Assembly: GCA_945888475.1 (NCBI GenBank)
Contig: CAMDAB010000025.1
Location: forward strand, 1-35,749
From: Saprospira grandis DSM 2844
Lineage (GTDB): Bacteria > Bacteroidota > Bacteroidia > Chitinophagales > Saprospiraceae
Direction: 5' to 3'
Length of the DNA stretch: 35,749 nucleotides
Shown here: piece after piece, positions 23,141 to 32,100 of the stretch
How the letters are laid out: each line of letters opens with the position of its first letter
Numbering within the stretch: the stretch's first letter is position 1
The notes under the pieces: generated by a model
Seen by the model: the letters and a program-made list of their open reading frames with translations, nothing else
Told to the model about the DNA's origin: nothing
Database searches by the model: none
Translations under genes and position numbers: made by a program

Positions 23141-26100
23141 ATGAGAAAATTCATTTGCGTTTTCGTATTTATGTTACTAATTAATGCTTTAGCCAAAGCA
23201 CAAATAACAACTTCAAATATAGAAGGTTATGTAAACTCTGGACAAGATCCATTAATTTCAGCCACAGTAATTGCAACACATACACCTAGTGGTACGGTTT
23301 ATGGTACAGCTACCAAAAACGATGGTGGTTTTATCATAGCCAATATCAGAGTAGGAGGTCCATATACTATAAAAGTTAGTTATGTGGGTTATGAAGATTA
23401 CTCAATAAGTAATATTTATGCAGGGTTAGACCAAAATGCATTTTTGAAAATTGATCTCAAAGAAGTTGTTGACACAAGTAGTGAAGTGGTCGTCACCTCT
23501 GCTAGTTTTATAGATGGCTACAAGATGGGAACTGAAAACATGATATCTGATAGAGACATCATCAATATGCCAACTGTCGACCGCAGCTTAAATGATTTCT
23601 TAAGAACAGTGCCTCAGGCTTCCATAAGTCCAGATGGAGCCGGTATTTCTTTCGCGGGTATTAACAATAGATACAATTCAATTTTTATTGATGGTGCTGT
23701 AAACAATGATGTTTTTGGTTTGGCTGCATCAGGAACAAATGGTGGACAAACTGGAGTTAATCCTATTTCAATAGATGCCATTGAACAGATTCAGGTGTCA
23801 TTGGCACCTTATGATGTGCGTTTAGGTGGTTTTGCTGGCGGTGGTATAAGCGCAGTAACACGCAGTGGAACCAACAGATTTGAAGGTTCGACATATTTAT
23901 TTTATAAAAATCAAGGATTGGTGGGTCTAACACCAACATTCCAATTACCAGACACTATTGAAAGAGAACGACTCCCTGATTTTACGGCCTCTACTTATGG
24001 TCTTCGATTAGGCGGTCCAATCATAAAAGATAAACTCTTTTTCTTTGTAAATGCAGAAATTCAGAGAGAAATAACGCCACAGCCATTCAGTTTGAATGAT
24101 TATTTAGGAAATTCAACACAATCAGATCTTGACGCTTTAATAAATAAATTGCAAGATTTTGGATACGACCCAGGTACTTTTGATAATAATGCAGATGAAT
24201 TGAATAGTGAGAAATTTATTTTCAAACTTGATTACAATCTCAATCAAAATAACAAACTAAGCCTACGACATAGTTATGTCAATGGTCGACAATTAAATTT
24301 GTCAAGTTCTTTGCCTAATGTTATTAACTTTTCTAACAACGGTATTTATTTTCCTAGTACGACACATTCTACAGCCTTTGAATGGAATGCAACTTTTGGT
24401 AATAAATTTTCAAATAACCTAATTGCGGGTTTCACACATGTTAATGACGACAGAGATCCAAATGGAAAAGATTTTTCCAGAGTTGTAATCAATGATGGTA
24501 ATGGAAGTATAGTTTTTGGAAGTGAAGAGTTTTCGACAGCAAACCAACTTGTACAAAATGTTTTTACTCTTACAGATAATTTTAATCTGTATTTAGGCAA
24601 GCATACTATTACATTGGGAACTCATAATGAATTTTACAACATGTATAATTTGTTCATTCGTCAAAATTATGGTTCTTACAGATTTGCAAGTCTAAATGAC
24701 TTTTTAAACGATAGTATATCAATCGACTACGACAGAAGTTATTCTCTAGTTGATAATGTAACAGGAGATGGCTCTGATGCTGCTGCACGTTTCAATGCTA
24801 TGCAGTTAGGTTTATATGCACAAGATAAATTTGCAATACGCAGAAACTTTACATTAACTTATGGTGTCCGTTTAGATCTTCCAATGTTTTTAAGCCAACC
24901 TGCTACTGATACATTTTTTAACAACAATGTAGTGCCAGTAATCGATACTGTTTGGAATCTTCAGGGAGCTACTTCTGGCAAAATGCCTAAAACTCAGTTG
25001 ATGGTTTCACCACGTATTGGTTTTAATTTTGATGTAAACGGGGATAGAAAAACTATCATAAGAGGTGGTATTGGTTTATTTACCAGTAGAGTTCCTTTTG
25101 TATGGCCAGCTGGTTCTTTTACCAATAATGGTCTAACTGTTGGTGGGGTTTCAAATCAGCGAATTAACTTTATTGCTGATCCTCAACAACAATTGACAGC
25201 TACTGATTTCGGATTGACTGATCCTGTACCATCTGGTGAAATGAATATAATTACTCCTAATTTCAAATACCCACAGGTACTAAGGACAACACTTGGATTC
25301 GACCAAAAATTACCACTTGGGCTTACTCTTACAGTTGAGGGAATCTACACAAAATTTTTGAATAATATCTATTACCAAAATGTGAACCTGAGAGCCCCTA
25401 TAGATACCTTGCAGGGTACGCCTGATAATAGAAATTATTATAATGGTCGTATCAGTAGTACTTATACTGATATCATATTACTTTCAAACACAAATAAGGG
25501 TTCTTCATACAATGCAACAATACAACTTACCAAAGACCTAGTAAAAGGTTTTAGTGGAACTGTAGCTTACACTTACAGCGATGCAACTTCTATTTTCGAA
25601 GGAACCTCTTCTCAAAACTCTTCACAATGGAGAGGAGCTCTGGGGGTAGATGGTCGTAATTTTGCCGAGCTTGGCCGTTCTGATTTCTCAACTGGTAGTA
25701 GAGTATTCTCTGGTTTAAATTACAGTATCTCCTACGGTAAAAAAGTTTCTGGCCGTTCTACATTGTCAATTTTCTATAATGGTCAATCAGGACAGACATA
25801 TTCATATATTTATGATAATGGTTCATTTAGTAGAGGTCCGAATAATGAAGATTCTCGCGAAAGGGTACTAATTTATATTCCAGAAAATCAAAGTGATATT
25901 ATCTTAGTTGATAAAGGTACTCGAACAGCAGCTCAGCAGTGGACTGAACTTGAAGCATTTATTGATAATGACCCTTACTTATCTAAGAATAGAGGACAAT
26001 ATGCAGAAAAGAATAAAAACCGTACTCCTTTTACAAATATTATCGATCTAAGATTTTTGCAAGATATATCTTATACTTCTAAAAAAGGAGACAAAAATAC

Positions 26101-26344
26101 ATTGCAGTTTTCCATAGATATTTTCAATTTTACCAATTTATTGAATAAAAATTGGGGTCGTAGTTATGTGGTAAATTCTAGCAATTTTAACAATTATGAA
26201 CTGTTACGTTTTGAAGGATTTCAGACAGGAACTAAAGTTCCAACTTATAGTTTCCCAGAACAAAAAGGTGCAGTTTGGACAGAGTCTGACTTTCAATCAA
26301 GATGGAGGATTCAGCTAGGTTTACGCTATATTTTCAACAGATAA
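23141..26344 (+). CDS. Oar-like TonB-dependent outer-membrane receptor
   Basis: A 1067-residue outer-membrane protein. A signal peptide (about 1-21, ending LAKAQ) precedes a carboxypeptidase-regulatory-like beta domain (about 25-105; GYVNSGQDPLISATVIATH, VSYVGYEDYSI), then a plug-like segment (about 120-250; VDRSLNDFLRTVPQAS, IDAIEQIQVSLAPYDVRLGG, SAVTRSGTNRFEGS) and a long C-terminal beta barrel ending RIQLGLRYIFNR. The IDAIEQIQVSLAPYDV and GGGISAVTRSGTN segments are typical of Oar/OmpA-related TonB-dependent proteins rather than SusC. The substrate could be a peptide, protein, oligosaccharide or metal complex. No SusD-like partner follows, in keeping with the Oar type. It is flanked by its own -7 element and a strong terminator, so it is probably monocistronic. 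Confidence 0.9.
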   Translation: MRKFICVFVFMLLINALAKAQITTSNIEGYVNSGQDPLISATVIATHTPSGTVYGTATKNDGGFIIANIRVGGPYTIKVSYVGYEDYSISNIYAGLDQNAFLKIDLKEVVDTSSEVVVTSASFIDGYKMGTENMISDRDIINMPTVDRSLNDFLRTVPQASISPDGAGISFAGINNRYNSIFIDGAVNNDVFGLAASGTNGGQTGVNPISIDAIEQIQVSLAPYDVRLGGFAGGGISAVTRSGTNRFEGSTYLFYKNQGLVGLTPTFQLPDTIERERLPDFTASTYGLRLGGPIIKDKLFFFVNAEIQREITPQPFSLNDYLGNSTQSDLDALINKLQDFGYDPGTFDNNADELNSEKFIFKLDYNLNQNNKLSLRHSYVNGRQLNLSSSLPNVINFSNNGIYFPSTTHSTAFEWNATFGNKFSNNLIAGFTHVNDDRDPNGKDFSRVVINDGNGSIVFGSEEFSTANQLVQNVFTLTDNFNLYLGKHTITLGTHNEFYNMYNLFIRQNYGSYRFASLNDFLNDSISIDYDRSYSLVDNVTGDGSDAAARFNAMQLGLYAQDKFAIRRNFTLTYGVRLDLPMFLSQPATDTFFNNNVVPVIDTVWNLQGATSGKMPKTQLMVSPRIGFNFDVNGDRKTIIRGGIGLFTSRVPFVWPAGSFTNNGLTVGGVSNQRINFIADPQQQLTATDFGLTDPVPSGEMNIITPNFKYPQVLRTTLGFDQKLPLGLTLTVEGIYTKFLNNIYYQNVNLRAPIDTLQGTPDNRNYYNGRISSTYTDIILLSNTNKGSSYNATIQLTKDLVKGFSGTVAYTYSDATSIFEGTSSQNSSQWRGALGVDGRNFAELGRSDFSTGSRVFSGLNYSISYGKKVSGRSTLSIFYNGQSGQTYSYIYDNGSFSRGPNNEDSRERVLIYIPENQSDIILVDKGTRTAAQQWTELEAFIDNDPYLSKNRGQYAEKNKNRTPFTNIIDLRFLQDISYTSKKGDKNTLQFSIDIFNFTNLLNKNWGRSYVVNSSNFNNYELLRFEGFQTGTKVPTYSFPEQKGAVWTESDFQSRWRIQLGLRYIFNR

Positions 26345-26367
26345 ATAACTATCTTTCATATTTTTGT

Positions 26368-26404
26368 AAAAGAGTTGCAAGTTTTGTACTGCAACTCTTT
26401 TTTT
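26368..26404 (+). terminator. Strong Rho-independent terminator after the receptor gene
   Basis: AAAAGAGTTGCA (26368-26379) and TGCAACTCTTTT (26390-26401) form a perfect 12 bp stem with a 10-base loop, followed by a T-run to 26404. It lies 23 bases after the receptor stop. Confidence 0.9.
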
Positions 26405-26488
26405 GTATTTAATCAAATAATAGTATCGAGTATTAAATGTTGTTTTAAAATTATTAAATGCGATTAATGTGGAATTTTTAAATCATGT

Positions 26489-26539
26489 CTCAACATTCAT
26501 GGGCATAATTTTTTTTTAAATTAGAATTGAAATGTTGAG
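26489..26539. promoter_or_regulatory. Inverted repeat upstream of acs
   Basis: CTCAACATT (26489-26497) and its exact reverse complement AATGTTGAG (26531-26539) are separated by 33 bases, so their centres are 42 bases apart, close to four helical turns. The pair ends 78 bases before the acs start. It could be a two-site operator or a long-loop RNA hairpin. No TAnnTTTG promoter element was found in this gap. Confidence 0.4.
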
Positions 26540-26617
26540 TTCGTGAAATAATCATGTATTTTTATCATATAGTACTTACTTATTATTTAAAATAGTATTT
26601 AAATCTCAATTATAGAA

Positions 26618-28516
26618 ATGCACATAACCGATTATTCCGAATATCAAATTGCTTATCAAAAAAGCCTCGAAGAACCTGATTTGTTTTGGGCTGAAATCGC
26701 CGAGCATTTTCATTGGAGAAAAAAATGGAATAAGGTATTGGAATGGAATTTTGAAGAGCCCAATGTCAAATGGTTTCAGGGAGCAAAGTTAAATATTACT
26801 GAAAATTGTATCGATCGACATCTTGAGAAGAATGGCAACAAAATCGCGCTGATTTGGGAACCCAACGATCCCAGTGAGGCGCATAAAACCTATACTTTCA
26901 TAGAATTACACAAAGAAGTTTGCCGTTTTGCTAATGTACTAAAAAACATGGGCGTTGATAAGGGCGACAGGGTATGTATTTATATGCCAATGATCCCCGA
27001 ACTTGCTTTCGCAGTATTGGCCTGCGCAAGAATTGGTGCTGTTCATTCAGTCGTTTTTGCCGGATTTTCAGCTAATTCACTTGCTGACAGAATTAATGAT
27101 GCCGGAGCCAAGCTCGTTATCTGCAGCGATGCTATGAGTAGGGGCAGCAAACAGTTACCTTTAAAAAATGTCGTTGATGAAGCGCTTAAAACTTGTTCAA
27201 CAGTCGAAAAAGTATTGGTTGTAAACAGGTTAAATTGGCCGATTCATCTCAGGAATGGGCTAGACTTTGTTTATGATATGGAAGCTGAAAAAGTTGATGA
27301 AAATTGTCCAGCAACAGAAATGGATGCCGAAGATATGCTTTTTATGCTCTACACTTCGGGTTCTACTGGAAAACCAAAGGGAGTAGTCCACAGTACAGCT
27401 GGTTATATGGTTTATACAGCGTATTCCTTTCTGAATGTTTTTCAATACGATATTGATGATATTCATTTTTGTACAGCAGATATAGGCTGGATTACCGGAC
27501 ATAGTTATATTTTGTATGGTCCACTTTTAAATGGCGCAACTACTGTAATGTTTGAAGGAGTACCAAATCATCCTGATCCTTCGCGATTTTGGCAACTCAT
27601 AGAAAAGCACAGTGTTACACATTTTTACACAGCTCCAACAGCCATAAGATCGCTCATGCAAAGCGGAACAGACCATCTGACGCCATTTGCAATGCATTCG
27701 TTGAAGGTTTTAGGCTCGGTGGGCGAACCCATCAATGAAGAGGCATGGCATTGGTATCATGTAAATGTGGGTAAAGAACGTTGTCAGATTGTAGATACCT
27801 GGTTTCAGACCGAAACAGGTGGAATATTGATTTCGGCACTGGCAGGTATTTCCCCAACACGACCGGCACATGCCGGACAGCCTTTGCCTGGTATTCATGC
27901 GGTATTACTTGACAGCAAAGGGAATGAAATCGAGGGCAATGACAAGGAAGGATATTTATGTATCAAATTTCCCTGGCCCTCGATGCTGAGAACTACTTAT
28001 GGCGATCATGAGCGCTGCCGCCAGACCTATTTCTCTGCTTATAAAGGTTATTATTTTACTGGAGATGGCGCTAGAAGAGATGAAAATGGCTTATATAGAA
28101 TAATCGGAAGGGTAGATGATGTAATCAATGTTTCGGGGCACCGTTTTGGAACTGCCGAAATTGAAAATGCTGTAAATCAAAATAAAAATGTGGTAGAATC
28201 GGCTGTTGTTGGCTATCCGCATGAACTAAAAGGGCAGGGGATTTATGTTTATGTTATTTGTCAGAACATGCCTGAAGCAGCTGAGCAAAATTGGTTGAGA
28301 TCCTCGATAATTCAAACGGTAGCAGAAGAAATAGGCGCCATTGCAAAACCAGATAAAATACAATTTGTGAGCGGACTTCCAAAAACAAGATCCGGTAAAA
28401 TCATGCGTAGGATTCTGCGAAAAGTGGCCGAAGGTGATGTTTCAAATTTAGGCGATACCAGTACCTTGCTCGATCCGCTTGTGGTGGAAGAAATTATTAT
28501 TGGCGCTGTTCTATAA
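26618..28516 (+). CDS. acs: Acetyl-CoA synthetase (AMP-forming)
   Basis: A 632-residue cytosolic enzyme of normal family length that activates acetate with ATP and CoA to acetyl-CoA through acetyl-AMP. Visible landmarks: the ACAS N-terminal segment (FWAEIAEHFHWRKKWNKVL), P-loop-like YTSGSTGKPKGVVH, TADIGWITGHSYILYGPL, the adenine/acyl-pocket motif VDTWFQTETGG, YFTGDGARRDE, the hinge segment GRVDDVINVSGHRFGTAEIE and the C-terminal KTRSGKIMRR with the regulatory acetylation Lys594. One unusual feature is Phe396, where acetyl-CoA synthetases nearly always carry the second Trp of DTWWQTETG; that Trp limits the acyl pocket to acetate. Acetate is still the likely substrate, but propionate or other short acids may be accepted. 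It is monocistronic, with a terminator 45 bases downstream. Confidence 0.93.
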   Translation: MHITDYSEYQIAYQKSLEEPDLFWAEIAEHFHWRKKWNKVLEWNFEEPNVKWFQGAKLNITENCIDRHLEKNGNKIALIWEPNDPSEAHKTYTFIELHKEVCRFANVLKNMGVDKGDRVCIYMPMIPELAFAVLACARIGAVHSVVFAGFSANSLADRINDAGAKLVICSDAMSRGSKQLPLKNVVDEALKTCSTVEKVLVVNRLNWPIHLRNGLDFVYDMEAEKVDENCPATEMDAEDMLFMLYTSGSTGKPKGVVHSTAGYMVYTAYSFLNVFQYDIDDIHFCTADIGWITGHSYILYGPLLNGATTVMFEGVPNHPDPSRFWQLIEKHSVTHFYTAPTAIRSLMQSGTDHLTPFAMHSLKVLGSVGEPINEEAWHWYHVNVGKERCQIVDTWFQTETGGILISALAGISPTRPAHAGQPLPGIHAVLLDSKGNEIEGNDKEGYLCIKFPWPSMLRTTYGDHERCRQTYFSAYKGYYFTGDGARRDENGLYRIIGRVDDVINVSGHRFGTAEIENAVNQNKNVVESAVVGYPHELKGQGIYVYVICQNMPEAAEQNWLRSSIIQTVAEEIGAIAKPDKIQFVSGLPKTRSGKIMRRILRKVAEGDVSNLGDTSTLLDPLVVEEIIIGAVL

Positions 28517-28560
28517 ACAGTTTAAAGTAAAAAAATGAAGGGTAAGAGATTGTATATCTG

Positions 28561-28582
28561 AAAAGAGCCCCACGCTTTTTTT
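28561..28582 (+). terminator. Probable terminator of acs
   Basis: AAAAGAGC (28561-28568) pairs with GCTTTTTT (28574-28581) across a 5-base loop, with one G-T wobble. The U-run is partly within the stem, so strength is uncertain. Confidence 0.5.
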
Positions 28583-28598
28583 AAAAGCACAGTTTTTA

Positions 28599-29021
28599 TT
28601 GGCTTTAGCTCGATTTAATTTCAGAAATAAATCAAAACTGGACAATTCACTCAGAGAAGTCCAAAAGATATTCTCCCGACTAAAAGAAAATGAAACAGAG
28701 TTCGAGCGGGTCTTACGTTCATTTTTATTATATCAGCATACTTGCGGGAATTTATTTCGGAGCACTTACGACCACAGCGAATATGTTTCATTATAGTCAA
28801 GATTGATGGTTATTAAAATTCACAGTAGCTATAAAAATGACAGATTGCTAAAAAATTTACTGTCAAGAACTAATAAATATCTAAAAGATCACAAAGAAAT
28901 GTTTTTTTTAAATACTGTAATTGCTGAAATTCTAAAAACATATTCCAGGAACAATTCTAATTATGCAACAGAAAAATATTTTGAGCTATTTAGATTATTA
29001 TGTTCAAATAAAGAATTTTAA
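28599..29021 (+). pseudogene. Interrupted reading frame, possible decayed gene
   Basis: One reading frame runs from before 28599 to a TAA at 29019-29021 and is broken only by a TAG at 28794-28796. The two halves (65 and 72 residues) look protein-like: the first is helical and charged (NSLREVQKIFSRLKENETEFERVL), the second Lys/Asn/Leu-rich (KNDRLLKNLLSRTNKYLKDHKE). The first half has only a TTG start and the second can start at ATG 28806. Neither half resembles a family I know, and no promoter is visible. It may be a nonsense-mutated gene, two small genes or chance open frame in AT-rich DNA. It fills most of the 619-base gap between acs and the SprB-repeat gene. Confidence 0.3.
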
Positions 29022-29052
29022 TAATTTATTTTATTTGTTTTTAACAATGTTT

Positions 29053-29084
29053 TTGCAAAATTAAATTTCGATATTGTATATTTG
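29053..29084 (+). promoter_or_regulatory. Bacteroidota-type promoter of the SprB-repeat gene
   Basis: A -33 TTG inside TTTTG (29053-29055), then 21 bases, then TATATTTG (29077-29084) fits the phylum consensus in sequence and spacing. The start site would be near 29090, about 46 bases before the ATG at 29136. Confidence 0.6.
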
Positions 29085-29087
29085 GGA

Positions 29088-29103
29088 CACTCTTTAAAGA
29101 GTG
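29088..29103. promoter_or_regulatory. 16-bp perfect palindrome at the predicted start site
   Basis: CACTCTTTAAAGAGTG is an exact palindrome that begins 3 bases after the -7 element and covers the predicted transcription start. It is a candidate operator for a dimeric regulator, or could form a small hairpin at the very 5' end of the messenger. Confidence 0.45.
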
Positions 29104-29135
29104 CTTAGTTGTTTTTAAAATAAAACCATTATTCC

Positions 29136-32100
29136 ATGCGCAGTTTATTGCTTATATTATCATTGTGGTTACTACTAAATGCATCATTATCTGCTCAAAA
29201 TGCAGATTCTTGGAAATATGAAAGAAATCCACACAATGCAATTATAGAAAACAAAGGCCAGTTTATAAACCGAAACCCTCAACTTTCTGAAAAAGAAATA
29301 CTTTTTGGATATGATGGTCGACATGAAGACTACTTTTTTACATCAGATGGTGTAATTATTGAACTTACACATCAGGAAAAAAGGAAAAAATCTGATGAAG
29401 AAAAAGCTGCCAGAGCTGAAAAGAAAAAAGTAGGCTTTAAAGACGCTGCCGATTTCAGAGCCTTTGAAGAGGTGGGGCACACGATGAAAATTACCAAAGA
29501 TGATATTGCGGTACAATGGCTTGGCTCAAATAAAAATGTTCAGATTATTTCTGAGGATATAAATAGCTTTACCCATAGTTATAACTTCTATGAAAATGGA
29601 AATTTAGTAAATAAACATGGTTTGAAATCATGGAAAAAATTGACTTACAAAAATTTATACAACAATATTGACGTAGTATATGAAATTCACCCAGTAACCG
29701 GTTACAAATACTCAATAATTGTTCATCCTGGAGCTGATTTATCCAAGGTCAGACTTAAATATTCTAAAGATATTAACAAAAACGCCGATGGTTCTATCAG
29801 CATTTCGAGTGTTTTTGGAAATTTAATCGACCATGCGCCGCTAACGTTTTACAGTGATAATCAAAACAGAACGATTGGATCCTCTTTTTATATTGATGGT
29901 ACTGAAATTGGCTTTAATGTTGATAATTATGACAGAACTAAAACAATCGTTATAGATCCCTGGACTCAAGCGCCCAATTTTCCAAATTCAAATTGGGATT
30001 GCGTTTGGGAATGCGAACGCGATGGCGCAGGCAATGTATATATAATAGGTGGAACATCTCCGCTACAGTTGATAAAATTCGATGCAGCTGGAGTTTTACA
30101 ATGGACTTTTAATACACCTTACGATACAACAGAATGGTTGGGCACCTTTGCAGTGGATAATGCAGGTAATTCCTATGTAGCCAATGGTTCGCCTGCCAGA
30201 ATTATGAGAGTAAATAATGCAGGTGCAACAGTTTGGAATAATCCAAATCCTGGTGGTTTACTGTCACTTACAGAATTTTGGAATATTACTTTCAATTGCG
30301 ATCAGACCAGGCTTGTAATTGCTGGTACCGATGGCAATGCCTTTGGTGGTCCCGAGCCTTGGATTTTTGATATCAACATGAACAACGGAAATGTCATTAC
30401 CAGTGTAAAAGTTCATGAGGGCAACGGTCTTAGTCCAACTAATGCGCAGGAAGTCCGATCCATAACACCTTGTAATAACGCCAAGTATTATTTTCTTTCG
30501 CACGATTCCATTGGTTATATCCACCAGAGCTTAACTTCCTGTACACAAGGTGGAAATAATATCTTCCACGTTAACAGCGGTTTAGATTTGTCCTATAAAT
30601 GCGAAAACTGGCGTTACGATAACTCTGGTATTATGGCACTTGCTCATTTTAACGGTTTTATTTTTGTACACCGTGGCAATCAGTTACAAAAACGTAATTT
30701 TTCAACAGGTGCAATTATCCAAACCGTTGCGATACCGGGGGGAACCTTTACGGGTGGATTTGGTGGTAACAGTGTAGGTTGTAGTGGTATTGATATTGAT
30801 AATTGCGGTAATATTTTTGTCGGTTCAACCAATGGCGTTTACAGATTTGATCAGAATCTTGTCCAATTGGCTTCATTTCCAACAACTTACAATGTTTATG
30901 ATGTTGAGGTAAATACAGGTGGGGAAGTAATTGCCGGTGGTTCAACAGGCAACTCAGGATCTGGTAATCGAACTGGTACTATACAGTCATTTGCTGCAGC
31001 AGCCTGTGCTCCGCAAAGTATTACTTGTTGTGATGCAACGATATGCCGTCCAAATACACTCTGTGTAGCAGATGCACCAGTTACGATCCAATCAACAACT
31101 TCCGGTGGAACTTATTCAGCATCTTGTGGTGCCTGTATTAATGCTACAACCGGTGTGTTCAGTCCTTCAGTTTCTGGGGTTGGTAATTTTACAGTTACTT
31201 ACACCTTAGCCTGTGGTTCCGAAACCGTAGATGTAGTGGTAAATAGCTGTGCTGCTGTGAGCGTTTGCCAGCAATCACCCACAGTTTTGGCTGCAAGTGG
31301 AGGTACAACTTACACTTGGTACACTTTCAATCCTGCAGGTTCAACACCAATTACCAATCAGGCTCAATGTCTTGCTTGTAATCCTAGTTTTACCTTCTTT
31401 TTTGGATCATGCTTAAATGGAGCTTTCCCTGTAGCTACTTGTAATACACCAGCCGGATTTCAAGTTTATGGCACTGGTACTACAGTCACAACACCCACAA
31501 ATTTCCCTCTACAGGTTGTCAGCAATTCAGGTACAACCGTTACCTACAACAGCTTAGCTGATATTGCTGCCTGTTCAGGGTGTCCGACTATAAGTATAAA
31601 TCCTACGCTTACTAATACAAGTTGCGCTTTGAATAACGGTTCTGTTAATACTAATCCATCAGGTGGCCTTATACCTTATACTTTTGCATGGAGCAATGGC
31701 CGAACCACTCAAAATAATACGGGACTTGCTGCCGGCACTTATATAGTTACAGTTACAGATGCGAATAGCTGTACTGGAACAGCAACTGTGACAGTAAGCG
31801 CTTCATCAGCTGTAACAATCTCCTCAGCTGTAACCAATGCCAGTTGCGGATTAAGCAATGGTTCTATAAATTTAACGCCAACTGGTGCGACCGCACCTTA
31901 CACATTTGCATGGAGCAATGGCCGAACCACTCAAAACAATACAGGACTTGCAGCCGGCACTTATAATGTTACTGTTACAAGTGCTAATAACTGTACGGCT
32001 ACATCCTCCATCACAGTAACGGGTTCATCGGCTGTAACAATTTCTACAAGCTCTTTCAATGCAAGTTGCGGTGCTGTCAATGGTTCAATAAATCTCACTA

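Noticed and set aside
28539-28598. Upstream extension of the interrupted frame towards acs
   Set aside because: This stretch contains the probable acs terminator hairpin and offers no good start codon, so coding is unlikely before 28599.
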